Positions 61,901 to 64,000 of a stretch of DNA of 64,000 bases are shown in pieces; the stretch's first letter is position 1; each line of letters starts with the position of its first letter. The position numbers and the translations under genes are program-made. Source of the stretch: Nematostella vectensis (lineage: Eukaryota; Cnidaria; Anthozoa; Actiniaria; Edwardsiidae); contig NC_064045.1 of NCBI RefSeq assembly GCF_932526225.1, forward strand, positions 9,356,022-9,420,021, written 5' to 3'. The notes below the pieces were generated by a model that searched no databases, had not been told where the DNA came from, and worked only from the letters and a program-made list of their open reading frames with translations.

Positions 61901-62003
61901 CGCAATCAATGCGTCGGGCGAGCTGCAGCCGTGGGCGGCAACGCCTGACATCTCTCTACTCTCAAAGGAAGTAGAGCCACCAAAGAAAGAGACTACGTCG
62001 TGA
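24385..62003 (+). CDS. SLC17-like MFS anion transporter, copy 3 (open in all nine exons)
   Basis: A proton- or sodium-coupled organic anion / phosphate transporter by family; the substrate cannot be read from sequence. Exons: 24385-24694, 38518-38717, 39376-39463, 57172-57258, 58034-58167, 58459-58608, 60247-60379, 60671-60900 and 61833-62003, total 1,503 nt (500 residues plus stop), normal for SLC17. All junctions are GT/AG with matching phases. Exon 5 is nine bases longer than in copies 1 and 2. Exon 1 and about 200 bp after it are nearly identical to copies 1 and 2, whereas exons 3-9 carry many substitutions, so the gene is a mosaic. Intron 1 (13.8 kb) holds a virus-like element and intron 3 (17.7 kb) nested transposons. 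Transcription across them as one gene is inferred, not shown; exon 1 could instead be a stranded fragment. A further in-frame ATG lies upstream at 24,334. Confidence 0.75.
24695..25399 (+). other. Intron 1 of copy 3, left of the virus-like element
   Basis: Up to about 24,900 this matches intron 1 of copy 2 closely, then homology stops abruptly. The rest is unrelated AT-rich sequence with a poly-C run at about 25,190-25,205. The switch at 24,900 marks the end of the young tandem duplication. No gene is seen. Confidence 0.6.
25500..25877 (+). repeat. Left terminal inverted repeat of the virus-like element
   Basis: Reverse complement of the right-end repeat. Matching blocks include GGTATACTACAGGACAGACG, TTTTTTAGCGAGCTAAAAAGC, GACGGTATACCCCAGGCGTT and AACGGGC[A/T]GGGGGGCGCG. 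The inner end is sharp at 25,877. The outer end is blurred: similarity weakens before 25,500, and a GGTATGCCGTCTGGGG-like block at about 25,435 echoes an inner block, so the arm has an internal duplication. Confidence 0.8.
25891..26181 (+). CDS. Small Cys-rich (zinc-finger-like) protein
   Basis: A 96-residue basic protein beginning at the first ATG inside the left inverted repeat. Nine cysteines and one histidine fall in two clusters: CGKDYC...C...C...C..H in the first 31 residues and CRIC...CRPC at about 44-61. This suggests two zinc-binding knuckles, hence nucleic-acid binding or a structural role. The frame is intact. Its last codons and stop lie in the first copy of a 72-bp tandem repeat. 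I do not recognise a named family. Position next to the terminal repeat and reading inward suggests an early-type gene. It is not a transposase. Confidence 0.6.
   Translation: MKCGKDYCGWLKIGHANTCGQRCMDTYCKVHLQRLRKGSPLPVQCRICGIGTQSETRLCRPCGANREGQRMRGVERRAREWFALVLSDIAARGTGN
26138..26281 (+). repeat. 72-bp tandem duplication spanning the Cys-rich gene's 3' end
   Basis: Units 26138-26209 and 26210-26281 are near-identical. The first contains the last 14 codons and the stop of the Cys-rich gene. The second is non-coding and ends two bases before the ATG of the next gene. The duplication separates what was probably a tightly packed gene pair. Confidence 0.85.
26283..27059 (+). CDS. Unrecognised 258-aa protein of the virus-like element
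   Basis: The longest unbroken frame of the element. It starts at an ATG just after the 72-bp repeat and ends in TGA. The N-terminal 60 residues are rich in acidic and leucine residues (helical), followed by a mixed region with FVGGAHLRFPSVDATL and a C-terminal section (GIWEKGREYLVYVRYELRPL) with alternating hydrophobic residues suggesting beta strands. No signal peptide, transmembrane helix, Walker motif or nuclease signature is visible. Its place next to the Cys-rich gene and the nuclease remnant suggests a shared transcription unit reading inward from the left end. Function unknown. Its integrity contrasts with the neighbouring broken genes. Confidence 0.65.
   Translation: MDAYIEEILNSMPDKEAPAALAGLVQNILDEDIPDDVKHKLLKPLVPAKVWTEEVRREFHPLLPGRRLKGPESFDPKKYYSLFVGGAHLRFPSVDATLRGQDISAGVYQEIRDLGGAGVIAPKPFMRWPDINDDGSVWWVSHERESLRANAVLPPVLEMVDPDRRYRLFTVVGKTPAEPLAPITEEEGRSEHKIGGSLVKRWNQIAVGALEGIDAGIWEKGREYLVYVRYELRPLPEQKFEPGSMFEREGVTPSLTVL
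27075..27491 (+). pseudogene. HNH-like nuclease remnant
   Basis: Two pieces in different frames. The first (about 27,075-27,252) encodes a charged helical stretch (TRGKILEQFDKKLATTGCTK) and ends in TGA. The second (about 27,370-27,491) reads SIDRLDDSQGLYKWNVRLTC then LSCNRRHKR. SxDRLDxxxGY..xNV...C..CN is the usual C-terminal half of HNH endonucleases. The middle, where the first zinc-ligand pair and the catalytic histidine should lie, is not readable, so the gene is broken. The stop at 27,489-27,491 overlaps the 3' end of the convergent integrase. Assignment rests on that short C-terminal motif only. Confidence 0.45.
27434..28591 (-). pseudogene. Retroviral-type (rve) integrase of the Polinton class, inactivated
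   Basis: This would catalyse insertion of the element's DNA. Reading leftward: an N-terminal domain (PIYYARGGFQGVTALHAKL, about 28,310-28,250), then the catalytic core with the first Asp in LTVVDVASRYKAARPL (28,064-28,066) and the second in LMVDDGTEFKG (near 27,940). A REWVTALP...ATKTRMTGFAP segment follows (about 27,830-27,760), then a C-terminal SH3/chromo-like region (VGTEVYIAVNEEDLQDKG, about 27,690-27,630). Breaks: an in-frame TAA at 28,088-28,090 just before the core; a frameshift with loss of the block that should carry the catalytic Glu at about 27,845-27,870; another frameshift at about 27,690. It cannot be active as read. Confidence 0.8.
28571..28742. other. Palindrome cluster between integrase and 141-aa gene
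   Basis: Four perfect short palindromes lie in 172 bp: GACACCTTCGGTGTC at 28571-28585 and again at 28600-28614, a 26-bp perfect palindrome made of TATACG repeats at 28674-28699, and GATGCAGCTTTGCTGCATC at 28724-28742. The last overlaps the stop codon of the minus-strand gene that ends at 28,741. They could be 3'-end or replication signals; the role is unknown. Confidence 0.7.
28741..29166 (-). CDS. 141-aa protein with C-terminal membrane helix
   Basis: An intact frame. The N-terminal 25 residues are hydrophobic and Gly/Ala-rich (VDGAVPNATAFVGGNYLAKF), the middle (about 35-75) is a charged Tyr/Gln/Lys-rich helix with coiled-coil character, and the C-terminus has a transmembrane helix (ELAYIGAGALAIGYIASRLL). 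That shape suits a small virion or membrane protein, but I do not know a named family. A perfect hairpin (28724-28742) overlaps the stop codon, which could mark the transcript end. Confidence 0.65.
   Translation of the reverse strand: MASIAILVDGAVPNATAFVGGNYLAKFLSNDESPALAEKEKHDKALEKYQRDYGRYQQRQQKIPDWQEQSRERGALAKQNFTDTNYALKLYNHTRPKQSMESMRAPELSDYYIPSKTQKNVELAYIGAGALAIGYIASRLL
29251..29445 (-). CDS. 64-aa basic protein with C-terminal hydrophobic helix
   Basis: The frame is open further upstream to 29,529, but the ATG at 29,445 gives a more likely start because the upstream part is low-complexity. The N-terminal half is basic (HNRPRRRYRLV); the C-terminal part is MNYAKMTAAVAGAVALKGYL, a hydrophobic helix. 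The codons for HGPNAMNYA form a 13-bp-stem hairpin (29328-29340 with 29347-29359), so the DNA here is also palindromic. Function unknown. Confidence 0.5.
   Translation of the reverse strand: MSTTQQIKITKTISHNRPRRRYRLVSAGIVVHGPNAMNYAKMTAAVAGAVALKGYLKDQKILPM
29685..29885 (-). CDS. 66-aa protein with C-terminal transmembrane helix
   Basis: A basic N-terminus (MAKWNRLNRAKKKA) is followed by a polar middle and a hydrophobic tail (ASSVIGVAGLLVSLIGL). The hairpin ATGCCTTCGGCAT at 29776-29788 lies inside the reading frame and interrupts the apparent homology pattern, so it may be an insertion. Family unknown; real coding status moderately supported by its position in a row of minus-strand genes. Confidence 0.4.
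   Translation of the reverse strand: MAKWNRLNRAKKKAVQHVESLVACESQGREGYHAEGIHTPVPESNSAWSASSVIGVAGLLVSLIGL
29917..30361 (-). pseudogene. Unrecognised minus-strand gene, probably frameshifted
   Basis: Two overlapping open frames, 30,361-30,164 (begins MTLPIDSVVDLHNDLVSDYI) and 30,180-29,917 (contains CHFFSNKIVASQMEEPKGR), sit end to end and look like one gene of about 145 residues with a frameshift at about 30,170. The hairpin ACGCCGAAGGCGT at 29964-29976 lies near its 3' end. No domain recognised. Confidence 0.35.
30365..30616 (-). CDS. 83-aa helical protein downstream of the capsid candidate
   Basis: An intact, almost wholly helical protein: DAMEKLAILVASGNSREMVG, then DDVKRMSAEEVRKYEKRYET, then ALADSFLKLTTKL. 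The N-terminus overlaps the 3' end of the truncated capsid frame, probably because the deletion that removed the capsid C-terminus placed the two together. Function unknown. Confidence 0.55.
   Translation of the reverse strand: MDCSTQPATGGKQTEIADAMEKLAILVASGNSREMVGKALTHDDVKRMSAEEVRKYEKRYETALASRTTDALADSFLKLTTKL
30568..31563 (-). pseudogene. Major capsid protein candidate (double jelly-roll type), C-terminally truncated
   Basis: 331 residues from the ATG at 31,563. The sequence is rich in beta strands: GSLRVGFDLSISG and SRLKITFAGETLQDTNRYDV near the N-terminus, then YTIPLDHFLLTDHGVLYPRA. Late in the chain is ESVNLPRRSMSGLLLLFVEP followed by IKSVRVTIDGMP, the kind of strand pair seen in the second jelly roll of Polinton-like capsid proteins. 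Homologous capsid proteins are usually well over 400 residues; here recognisable sequence ends at about 30,640 and about 20 unrelated residues follow. I infer a deletion of the C-terminal part. The assignment is by sequence pattern and gene context; a structure comparison would settle it. Confidence 0.6.
31648..32545 (+). pseudogene. Coiled-coil protein with C-terminal hydrophobic helices, broken
   Basis: It starts at ATG 31,648 with a very acidic N-terminus (MGDVDVDIDDILPG), followed by RNFDKGGWAKPRQLFNENGG and a long charged coiled coil (about 32,050-32,230), ending with amphipathic and hydrophobic helices (KKLGELLPGLVGSIANFVF and ENAWLLILAVAAFLV). An in-frame TAA at 31,867-31,869 and a frameshift at about 32,230 break it; the three pieces together would give about 295 residues. 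The C-terminal membrane-active helices suggest a virion-interior or membrane-interacting protein, but this is inference from shape only. Confidence 0.55.
32546..32651. other. GC-rich intergenic gap in the element
   Basis: Convergent gene ends flank this short stretch. It includes GTAAGCCGCGGCCACCGCG and an inverted CCCCGCCTTGAGGGGG. No gene is seen. Confidence 0.4.
32652..33026 (-). CDS. 124-aa helical protein of the virus-like element
   Basis: The N-terminal 90 residues look genuine: FTKLLEDAIIENDIAQSVQR (helix), then LSLAVAPGVWLMPSDLVINA and a further helix. The last 30 residues (from about 32,740 leftward) are Arg/Gly-rich and look like read-through past a lost C-terminus. No family recognised. 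It is transcribed away from the coiled-coil gene and toward it at the 3' end. Confidence 0.45.
   Translation of the reverse strand: METQAEFTKLLEDAIIENDIAQSVQRYQLAVQEAKVRLSLAVAPGVWLMPSDLVINAQSVVGYNNKLQKATDSMTLGANAINTETKAIGDHNMAGGHPRVQHVTNPRKQGRSARRGPSLRVCAT
33129..34018 (-). pseudogene. ~290-aa protein of the virus-like element, frameshifted near the C-terminus
   Basis: It starts at ATG 34,018 (MGLSMDWEGWRRLNEEAKGA). Recognisable blocks include LTLGQKLLYAVLATPVKSTA, LNFAVWCATAGCGVSLTD, FQRFHVYFTTRRILYELGAP and GRNHGLGDVFVFYPGEGYRN. At about 33,265 the frame shifts: the -1/+1 frame ending at 33,129 carries a sensible tail (NSGKQVGFIRNDDHGGVQYS, then WFAPPKVRG), whereas the original frame becomes Thr/Ala-rich. 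Family unknown; after the capsid candidate it is the largest conserved-looking gene of the right half. It could be a virion protein; conserved His, Cys and Asp residues are present, but I cannot assign an enzyme. Confidence 0.5.
34049..34727 (+). pseudogene. Penton / minor capsid (single jelly-roll) candidate, broken
   Basis: It starts at ATG 34,049 (MVVLHTVLPKGGETLYFERP). Reading continues past an in-frame TAG at 34,160-34,162 in the same frame to a TGA at 34,448-34,450, next to a G/C homopolymer. The remainder (LYICCDIVDRTQCLSLGEPS ... SIRIWIRDDRGRRMDLKGKP, then VRLVLELT) is in the next frame to 34,727. The two halves have the strand pattern of the small single-jelly-roll proteins that accompany double-jelly-roll capsids in Polintons and their relatives: an N-terminal region with a conserved CSLFNS-type word, and a C-terminal 'IDIRDDxGxxVPF...VxLxL' pattern. 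The role is inferred from pattern and company. Confidence 0.5.
34744..35452 (+). pseudogene. Membrane / coiled-coil protein at the right end of the element, frameshifted
   Basis: It starts at ATG 34,744. Reading passes a polar N-terminus (YPSLPSMHMTQGVGGDLQSF) and a helix (DNEITHHRQVRKKYKRAF) to a stop at 34,977, caused by a one-base slip in a G run. A Gly/Val-rich hydrophobic pair of helices follows in the next frame (GIGVLVGGPLAGVAGRVGVV). A second slip in an A run at about 35,138 leads to a basic C-terminal domain (NEEFRLILWEQERYYALKAA ...) ending at 35,452, just before the right inverted repeat. Both breaks are in homopolymers, so sequencing error must be excluded. Function unknown; the layout suggests a membrane-spanning virion protein. 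Confidence 0.5.
35476..35862 (-). repeat. Right terminal inverted repeat of the virus-like element
   Basis: Reverse complement of 25,500-25,877 with scattered substitutions. It contains the hairpin ATGCCGAAGGCAT (35525-35537) and three copies of a CCGCGCGAAGCGCTGGGC-type sub-repeat (about 35,670, 35,768 and 35,800). The inner end is sharp at 35,476; the outer end, about 35,862-35,900, is approximate. Confidence 0.8.
35900..38517 (+). other. Intron 1 of copy 3, right of the virus-like element
   Basis: AT-rich non-coding sequence. It contains an inverted-repeat element at about 36,500-37,395, direct repeats on either side of it, and a G-run at about 37,490. No match to intron 1 of copies 1 and 2 is evident until close to exon 2. 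Confidence 0.5.
36426..37485. mobile_element. Non-autonomous inverted-repeat element flanked by ~75-bp direct repeats
   Basis: Inverted arms: GCGCGCACGAATAGCCAATCAG region at about 36,525-36,546 with its complement at about 37,354-37,377, plus a second inverted pair containing GTCCCACAAATGTCCCAC (about 36,573-36,590) and GTGGGACTTTAGTGGGACAT (about 37,299-37,318). Outside the arms, about 36,426-36,500 and 37,408-37,480 are direct repeats, each with its own CTATCAGGG / CCCTGATAG hairpin. No coding capacity seen. Confidence 0.6.
39464..40975 (+). other. Intron 3 of copy 3, proximal part
   Basis: Non-coding. It holds two copies of a hairpin word based on GGGATACCTGTGGTATCCC (39,791-39,815 with a mismatch, and 40,253-40,277 perfect) and nested inverted repeats at 40,580-40,787. 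No gene is recognised before the helicase fragment at 40,976. Confidence 0.5.
40580..40787. repeat. Nested inverted repeats (foldback)
   Basis: The outer pair of about 20 bp is TTAGTATTCACCAAACCAGT (about 40,581-40,600) against CTGGTTTGGTGAATACTAAG (about 40,768-40,787). The inner hairpin of 13 bp is AAAACAGTGAATA / TATTCACTGTTTT (about 40,687-40,721). Confidence 0.7.
40976..41085 (+). pseudogene. Pif1-type helicase fragment, left of LINE
   Basis: About 36 codons read MSLSELKLIIIDEISMVGNS followed by TLLHIHR. This is the Walker-B / motif II region of Pif1-family DNA helicases (IIIDEISM), as found in Helitrons and Pif1-like genes of invertebrate transposons. The frame is cut off where LINE sequence begins. 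The N-terminal ATP-binding region is not visible upstream. Confidence 0.65.
41068..44227 (-). pseudogene. LINE ORF2 (endonuclease + reverse transcriptase), broken
   Basis: An APE-type endonuclease comes first: LSLNVRGLGEYKKCRKMF, FLQETHS, NSYAPNDEASQ, WGGDFNF and STDHSAVTIEF. The reverse transcriptase follows: TPGVDGLTKEFYIAFWSDLG, LNAWRPISLINVDSKICSKV, FEKAFDSIEHSF, GDPVSPYL and the catalytic FADDTTLF. A C-terminal domain (about 41,970-41,085) is of L1/Tx1 type. Breaks: frameshifts at about 43,600 and 43,195, an in-frame TAA at about 42,473 and another at about 42,001. The element is not autonomous as read. Confidence 0.8.
44228..44763 (-). other. Inter-ORF spacer of the LINE
   Basis: About 535 bp between ORF1 and ORF2 without a supported reading frame. 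It has two related segments containing TTCC-TTAC-AGTAAT words near 44,560 and 44,740, suggesting a small internal duplication. Confidence 0.4.
44764..45642 (-). CDS. LINE ORF1 nucleic-acid-binding protein, intact
   Basis: 292 residues with the L1 ORF1p layout: a Ser-rich basic N-terminus, a coiled coil (about residues 55-130, LKEEVGDLKRAFSVQEAQIK), then an RRM-like segment starting LEQYTRKNSIEIAGMPSG and a basic C-terminal domain (LTPARRRILGRALAMRKKKM). In L1 elements this protein trimerises, binds element RNA and acts as a nucleic-acid chaperone. The frame is unbroken although ORF2 of the same copy is not. Confidence 0.75.
   Translation of the reverse strand: MKKRKERGSSSSSASTVSPQPKKFMEVFEKETMAEKGEVSKSTKKQPVTLESIWLVLLEVQANTQGLKEEVGDLKRAFSVQEAQIKDLEKKSVALDTRVSTLGKLVVRVEENAANEEYIEKLKAKLDSLEQYTRKNSIEIAGMPSGTFSCGEVVINMARMLKVDIKTEDIGISHRLEKRKQDKFSPLIARFICRKKKAAFLKAREGLKEVQYWELDLVGLEKPACIDAKVYGRIFVNENLTPARRRILGRALAMRKKKMLFSAWSLDGKIFIKRSEQGMVEKVESLQALDAA
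45770..46017 (+). pseudogene. Pif1-type helicase ORF fragment, right of LINE
   Basis: The + strand frame reads YGIHVLGTLENKHVKANPKV then HEEYGRLRK, which resembles the extreme C-terminus of Pif1-like helicases. It is followed by a stretch containing FTICLLNIRSLSRHSIDIKH, resembling the endonuclease-like tail fused to Pif1/Helitron proteins in some invertebrates. The helicase middle (motifs III-VI) is absent on both sides of the LINE, so a deletion accompanied or preceded the LINE insertion. Confidence 0.5.
46018..49071 (+). mobile_element. Ty3/gypsy LTR retrotransposon, 3'-truncated
   Basis: Gag, zinc knuckles, protease, reverse transcriptase and RNase H are readable in order, then a pre-integrase spacer. 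At about 49,071 the sequence switches to an unrelated coding element, so integrase and 3' LTR are missing. A short candidate 5' LTR of about 170 bp (TGTTTGTAAAGGCC... from about 46,020 to 46,190) precedes an ACTGGCGACGAGGAT word that looks like the usual start of the internal region. With no second LTR the 5' LTR call is tentative. Confidence 0.75.
46173..49071 (+). pseudogene. Ty3/gypsy Gag-Pol polyprotein, frameshifted and truncated
   Basis: The first frame (to 48,143) carries Gag (WTGWLNSFELYADDTHASNA), two CCHC knuckles (CYQCGNVGHTKRDSKC and CRKCGGKNHFAKAC), an aspartic protease (MLIDSGANSNIID) and reverse transcriptase (WVNPVVIVPK, RLCIDMRQANNAI, KLDLKWGYHQLEL, catalytic ISDDIIVHG). Frameshifts at about 48,140, 48,370 and 48,530 split the rest: the connection (EVRSFLGLANFSSRFIPHFA) and RNase H (LETDHKPLEVI and NNIADPLSRLL, ending 48,829). 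The region 48,864-49,071 is the spacer before integrase (ENCKQYMPVAGELCVIGKLV). Not functional. Confidence 0.8.
49072..52674 (+). pseudogene. Degraded multi-domain coding element of unassigned family (C-terminal CXC motif)
   Basis: A single + strand gene can be followed through many frameshifts: LKERILDVFPGLAAH, LARAARILRRDILNVKNSLN, YLIEAFYNLGLSISYDRIMT, then TTAAVDNIDHNPSSTTSQWS and FHGTAISLVQHPD. Later come ALDQPLFAIAKQIQWAIPEL, MFGGLHIELACYK, SHITRTRRAHQVT, EILPWMFAMDHINYSRWLSV, AIDQAHEQCNAQVKGEGGAV, FHAMTGCDTVSLFEGRRKKT, and finally a CRC/CXC-type cysteine motif (LIRCGCQTGCSGRCKCSKAN). Conserved Asp/His/Glu-containing blocks and a Cys-rich DNA-binding-like tail suggest a large transposon-encoded protein, and I believe related sequences are widespread in cnidarians, but I cannot name the superfamily. 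It is interrupted at about 51,409-51,880 by a LINE fragment. No terminal repeats were found. Confidence 0.55.
51409..51880 (-). mobile_element. 3' end of a second non-LTR retrotransposon (CR1/L2/RTE-like)
   Basis: The minus strand encodes the C-terminus of a LINE reverse transcriptase ORF: PVWASLPEYLAELIETVQRK followed by AIRIIYPCLSYESGLKVAKM and a Cys/Arg helix (RRAELCRRFMAKA). The 3' end (left side) is a short ATT/TAA microsatellite (about 51,409-51,427), typical of 3' tails of this LINE group. It splits the host element, whose reading resumes at about 51,883 (LWVTYGTGK). Confidence 0.7.
53763..54489. mobile_element. Non-autonomous DNA transposon with 9-bp target duplication
   Basis: The ends CAGTCTCGTACCCAG (53763-53777) and CTGGGTACGAGTCTG (54475-54489) are inverted repeats with one mismatch. 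Immediately outside both ends is TTGTTATTG (53754-53762 and 54490-54498), a perfect 9-bp duplication. The interior (727 bp in total) has no transposase. A 9-bp duplication suggests a Mutator-like (MULE) mobiliser, by family knowledge. Confidence 0.8.
54960..55920. repeat. Diverged tandem duplication, period ~670 bp
   Basis: Segment 54,963-55,250 (AAGATACTTATATT... through CTTTGCTATTTCCCCTCTAC) is repeated in diverged form at 55,635-55,915 (AAGATACTTAAACT... through CTTTGCTTCCTCTCTACCCC). A piece of the intervening sequence (about 55,525-55,595) resembles part of the insert in exon 8 of SLC17 copy 1. Confidence 0.6.
57034..57107. repeat. Foldback palindrome
   Basis: The arms at 57034-57063 and 57080-57107 (TTCCCTGCTAACAGAGGCCT... 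against its complement, with one substitution and a 2-base gap) are separated by 16 bases. It lies 65 bp upstream of exon 4 of copy 3. Confidence 0.75.
58609..60246 (+). other. Intron 6 of copy 3
   Basis: This intron carries a 22-bp poly-C tract followed by (CA)n at about 58,953-58,991, fragments of the degenerate repeats of copies 1 and 2, and an insertion of about 800 bp (about 59,260-60,075) at the site where copy 1 has its own 765-bp insertion. That insertion contains AGCGCGCGCTCGTGAG in reverse orientation to a related word in copy 1. No gene is seen. Confidence 0.5.
61008..61395. repeat. Homogenised 27-bp minisatellite, intron 8 copy 3
   Basis: About ten nearly identical 27-bp units (AGCTCTAACCCCACTCAAGT followed by AACGTCT) with degenerate units at both ends. 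As 27 is a multiple of three, both strands are open (Ser-Ser-Ser-Asn-Pro-Thr-Gln-Val-Thr on +), but there is no start context or splice logic, so it is not treated as coding. Confidence 0.9.
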
Positions 62004-64000
62004 CCTCTTTTCTTAAATTCTTTCTTTGCCAAAAAAGTTTTTTGTTTCATTAACGCAGAAGATACTGTCACGGAGGGAAATAACGTAATAAAGGATAACG
62101 CTATCTTTGATAACAAGACATTATACTTAAATTTGCCGCCGACCTTCCTGAGGTTATAAACATTTAAAGGCATGTTTTGTTTAATTTACCCTATACAGAC
62201 TGGGATTTTTTTTAGCTGTCTGTGACTGGGGGGGGGGGGGGGGGGGGGTGTCAGAATCAATCTTTCAACAGTTTTACAATGCTAAAAGGCCATAAAAACG
62301 TTTATAATCAATTTTGGGTAAGAATTTCCGCCATCTTGGATTCTTATTTTTTTAAACAAAAAAATCTGGAATTAATACAGCATGCATGTATTACTGCTCA
62401 TAGTGATGATAAATGCATAATATTAGCTTTCAAAGTGTCGTCTAGTAAATCTAGTGAAATTTACTAACAGCTTTGAGAGAGCAAAATTTACCCACCCCTC
62501 CCCCCAAATATGCGGTAAAAAAATTCTAGCGCTGTTGTGAAACTTGTCTCCCAAACAATCTGATAAAGTCAAAACAGGCATTTAAATCTGAAAACAGGAC
62601 CAAAATATGAAAAATTTACTACTTTTCAGTATTTGGGAAACTTGTGTGAAAAACGGTTGCCATGGTAACAAGGCTATCAGTGTTGGACTACCTAAGGGGT
62701 GTCGCCATTGGAGCATAAGCCCCTTTTTAGATGTAAGCAGAGCTTGTAACAACGACCATTAAAGCCCGGTACCGTCTCATTTCGTCTCCAGTCGTCTCGT
62801 TACAATACAATTTATTATACAGCTTGATCACATTGTTTGAGGGACGGTCCATTTGATATTTGACGGGGATAGATACTCTTGCGCAGTTGAAAAGTTCCAG
62901 TTCTATTTAATTAACGTTTCTATCAATCCAATTTTATTCTTTCTATAGCCAAATACATTTAAGCAGTTTGAAAAAAGCGTCACTCCCCAAATAGAGTAAA
63001 TGTTCCAATTAAATACTGATTTTATTATTCCAATTTTTCTATATACATACGATTAAATTGTCCTTTATATTGTATAGTTACTAGAGTGATTTTCAAAAAC
63101 CCGTGAAATACTATTACGTTTATTTAGTACTAATACACTATAATCTCTTTGTTCTTTTTTGTTCTGGCTTGACTATTACACTTTAACAATTACATTTTGT
63201 TGCACGGGATTTTGGAAATTACTCTATAATTTCTTTATGTACAATAAAGCTTTGTATCAAATTCTTCTACAATAGGAAACATTCACCGCAGGGATCACAG
63301 GCTTACCAACCTCTCAGTCAGTCTCCAGTCAGTTTCAATAACCATCTCGAATATTTTCACGATTGATCACCCCCTGTAATTGTCCTGTAATTGTCTTATA
63401 TCCTAGAATAAAGGTCACAATAAACTCTCGTTGCTTTGTGTTAATCAGAATAAGCGGTACTTGTAACGTTTGAGCAGTTTAAGGGTTTACGCGTTAACTT
63501 GACTGGAGACTGACTGAGAGATTGGTAAGCCTGTGCAGGGATACCTAGTTACAGGAAAGCTGACCTATATGTTAAGTATTGGATTAACATTCACATGGTT
63601 TATACCACTCAATTTCCAATACATCTATTTCAAATTAGGTCGCACACGAGAACCCATGTGTCATAACCCGCGCTGGTTCATGGGTAAATGTATAAACGAC
63701 TGAATTCTTGTATCTGAAAGCTATGTGAATGTTTATAAGAACATAAACAAAAATTATACGGCTTGTGGAACCTGGATTGGTATTTTATTTACGCTTATTT
63801 ACTTGCAGGATTACGATACACAGATTCTCCGAGTGCAACCGTCACGCGGGTCCGTCACGCGGGAAACGGACCCGGAAACGGGACGTGGGAGCATGTTACT
63901 TATTTTCCTGAAAAAACAACAACAAACAATTGTATTCTTTCCTCATTTAGAACACCAGGAGAACTGTGCACAAAAGATCAGGGAAAACCCTACACTGTAC
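62004..64000 (+). other. 3' flank of SLC17-like copy 3
   Basis: Non-coding AT-rich sequence with a 20-bp or longer poly-G tract at about 62,227 and a MITE at 63,296-63,535. The SLC22-like exon that follows copies 1 and 2 is not present. Two AATAAA-like signals (for example 63,242) occur but cannot be assigned to the gene. Confidence 0.5.
63296..63535. mobile_element. 240-bp MITE with 37-bp terminal inverted repeats and 7-bp target duplication
   Basis: The left end CACAGGCTTACCAACCTCTC (continuing through CAGTCAGTCTCCAGTCA) is matched by its reverse complement at 63,499-63,535 with a single mismatch. CAGGGAT flanks both sides (63289-63295 and 63536-63542). The interior is non-coding. This is a clean non-autonomous DNA transposon; superfamily unassigned. 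Confidence 0.85.

Overview
The window looks like animal nuclear DNA, most probably from an anthozoan cnidarian. It has long AT-rich introns with GT/AG exon ends, and an MFS transporter gene of the SLC17 (sialin / vesicular glutamate or phosphate transporter) family repeated in tandem. It also carries a retrotransposon mix typical of invertebrates. The cnidarian assignment is inference from the mobile-element families; no host gene here settles the species.

Layout. (1) About 1-11,990 and 12,080-23,740 are two nearly identical units of about 12 kb. Each holds a nine-exon SLC17-like gene on the + strand, followed by one isolated exon that reads as the C-terminus of a different MFS family, SLC22 (organic ion transporters). 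Copy 1 is broken in exon 8 by a 370-bp insertion with a 65-bp duplication. Copy 2 has a nonsense codon in exon 3. (2) A third SLC17 gene starts at 24,385 and, if it is one gene, ends at 62,003. All nine exons are open. Its 5' end (to about 24,900) is nearly identical to units 1 and 2, but exons 2-9 and their introns are a more diverged paralogue. No SLC22 exon follows it within the window.

(3) Intron 1 of copy 3 contains a GC-rich, intronless, virus-like element of about 10.5 kb (about 25,400-35,900). It has long terminal inverted repeats, a retroviral-type (rve) integrase, a double-jelly-roll-type major capsid candidate, a penton-like candidate, a Cys-rich small protein, an HNH-like nuclease remnant and several small membrane or coiled-coil proteins. 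This is a decayed Polinton/Maverick-like or Polinton-like-virus element. I see neither a family-B DNA polymerase nor a packaging ATPase. Integrase, capsid, penton and three other genes carry stops, frameshifts or deletions; several small genes remain open.

(4) Intron 3 of copy 3 (39,464-57,171) is a stack of nested transposons. A Pif1-type helicase fragment is split by an L1/Tx1-type LINE (intact ORF1, broken ORF2). Next come a Ty3/gypsy element truncated before its integrase, then a degraded multi-domain coding element with a C-terminal Cys-rich CXC-type motif, itself interrupted by the 3' end of a second LINE. Non-autonomous DNA transposons follow, one with a 9-bp target duplication. (5) From 62,004 to the end there is no recognisable gene, but there is a clean 240-bp MITE with a 7-bp target duplication.

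The unusual picture is that the tidy SLC17 copies are the broken ones, while the copy loaded with a viral element and nested retrotransposons keeps a full reading frame of about 500 codons. All functional statements are read from sequence and family knowledge; no search was run.
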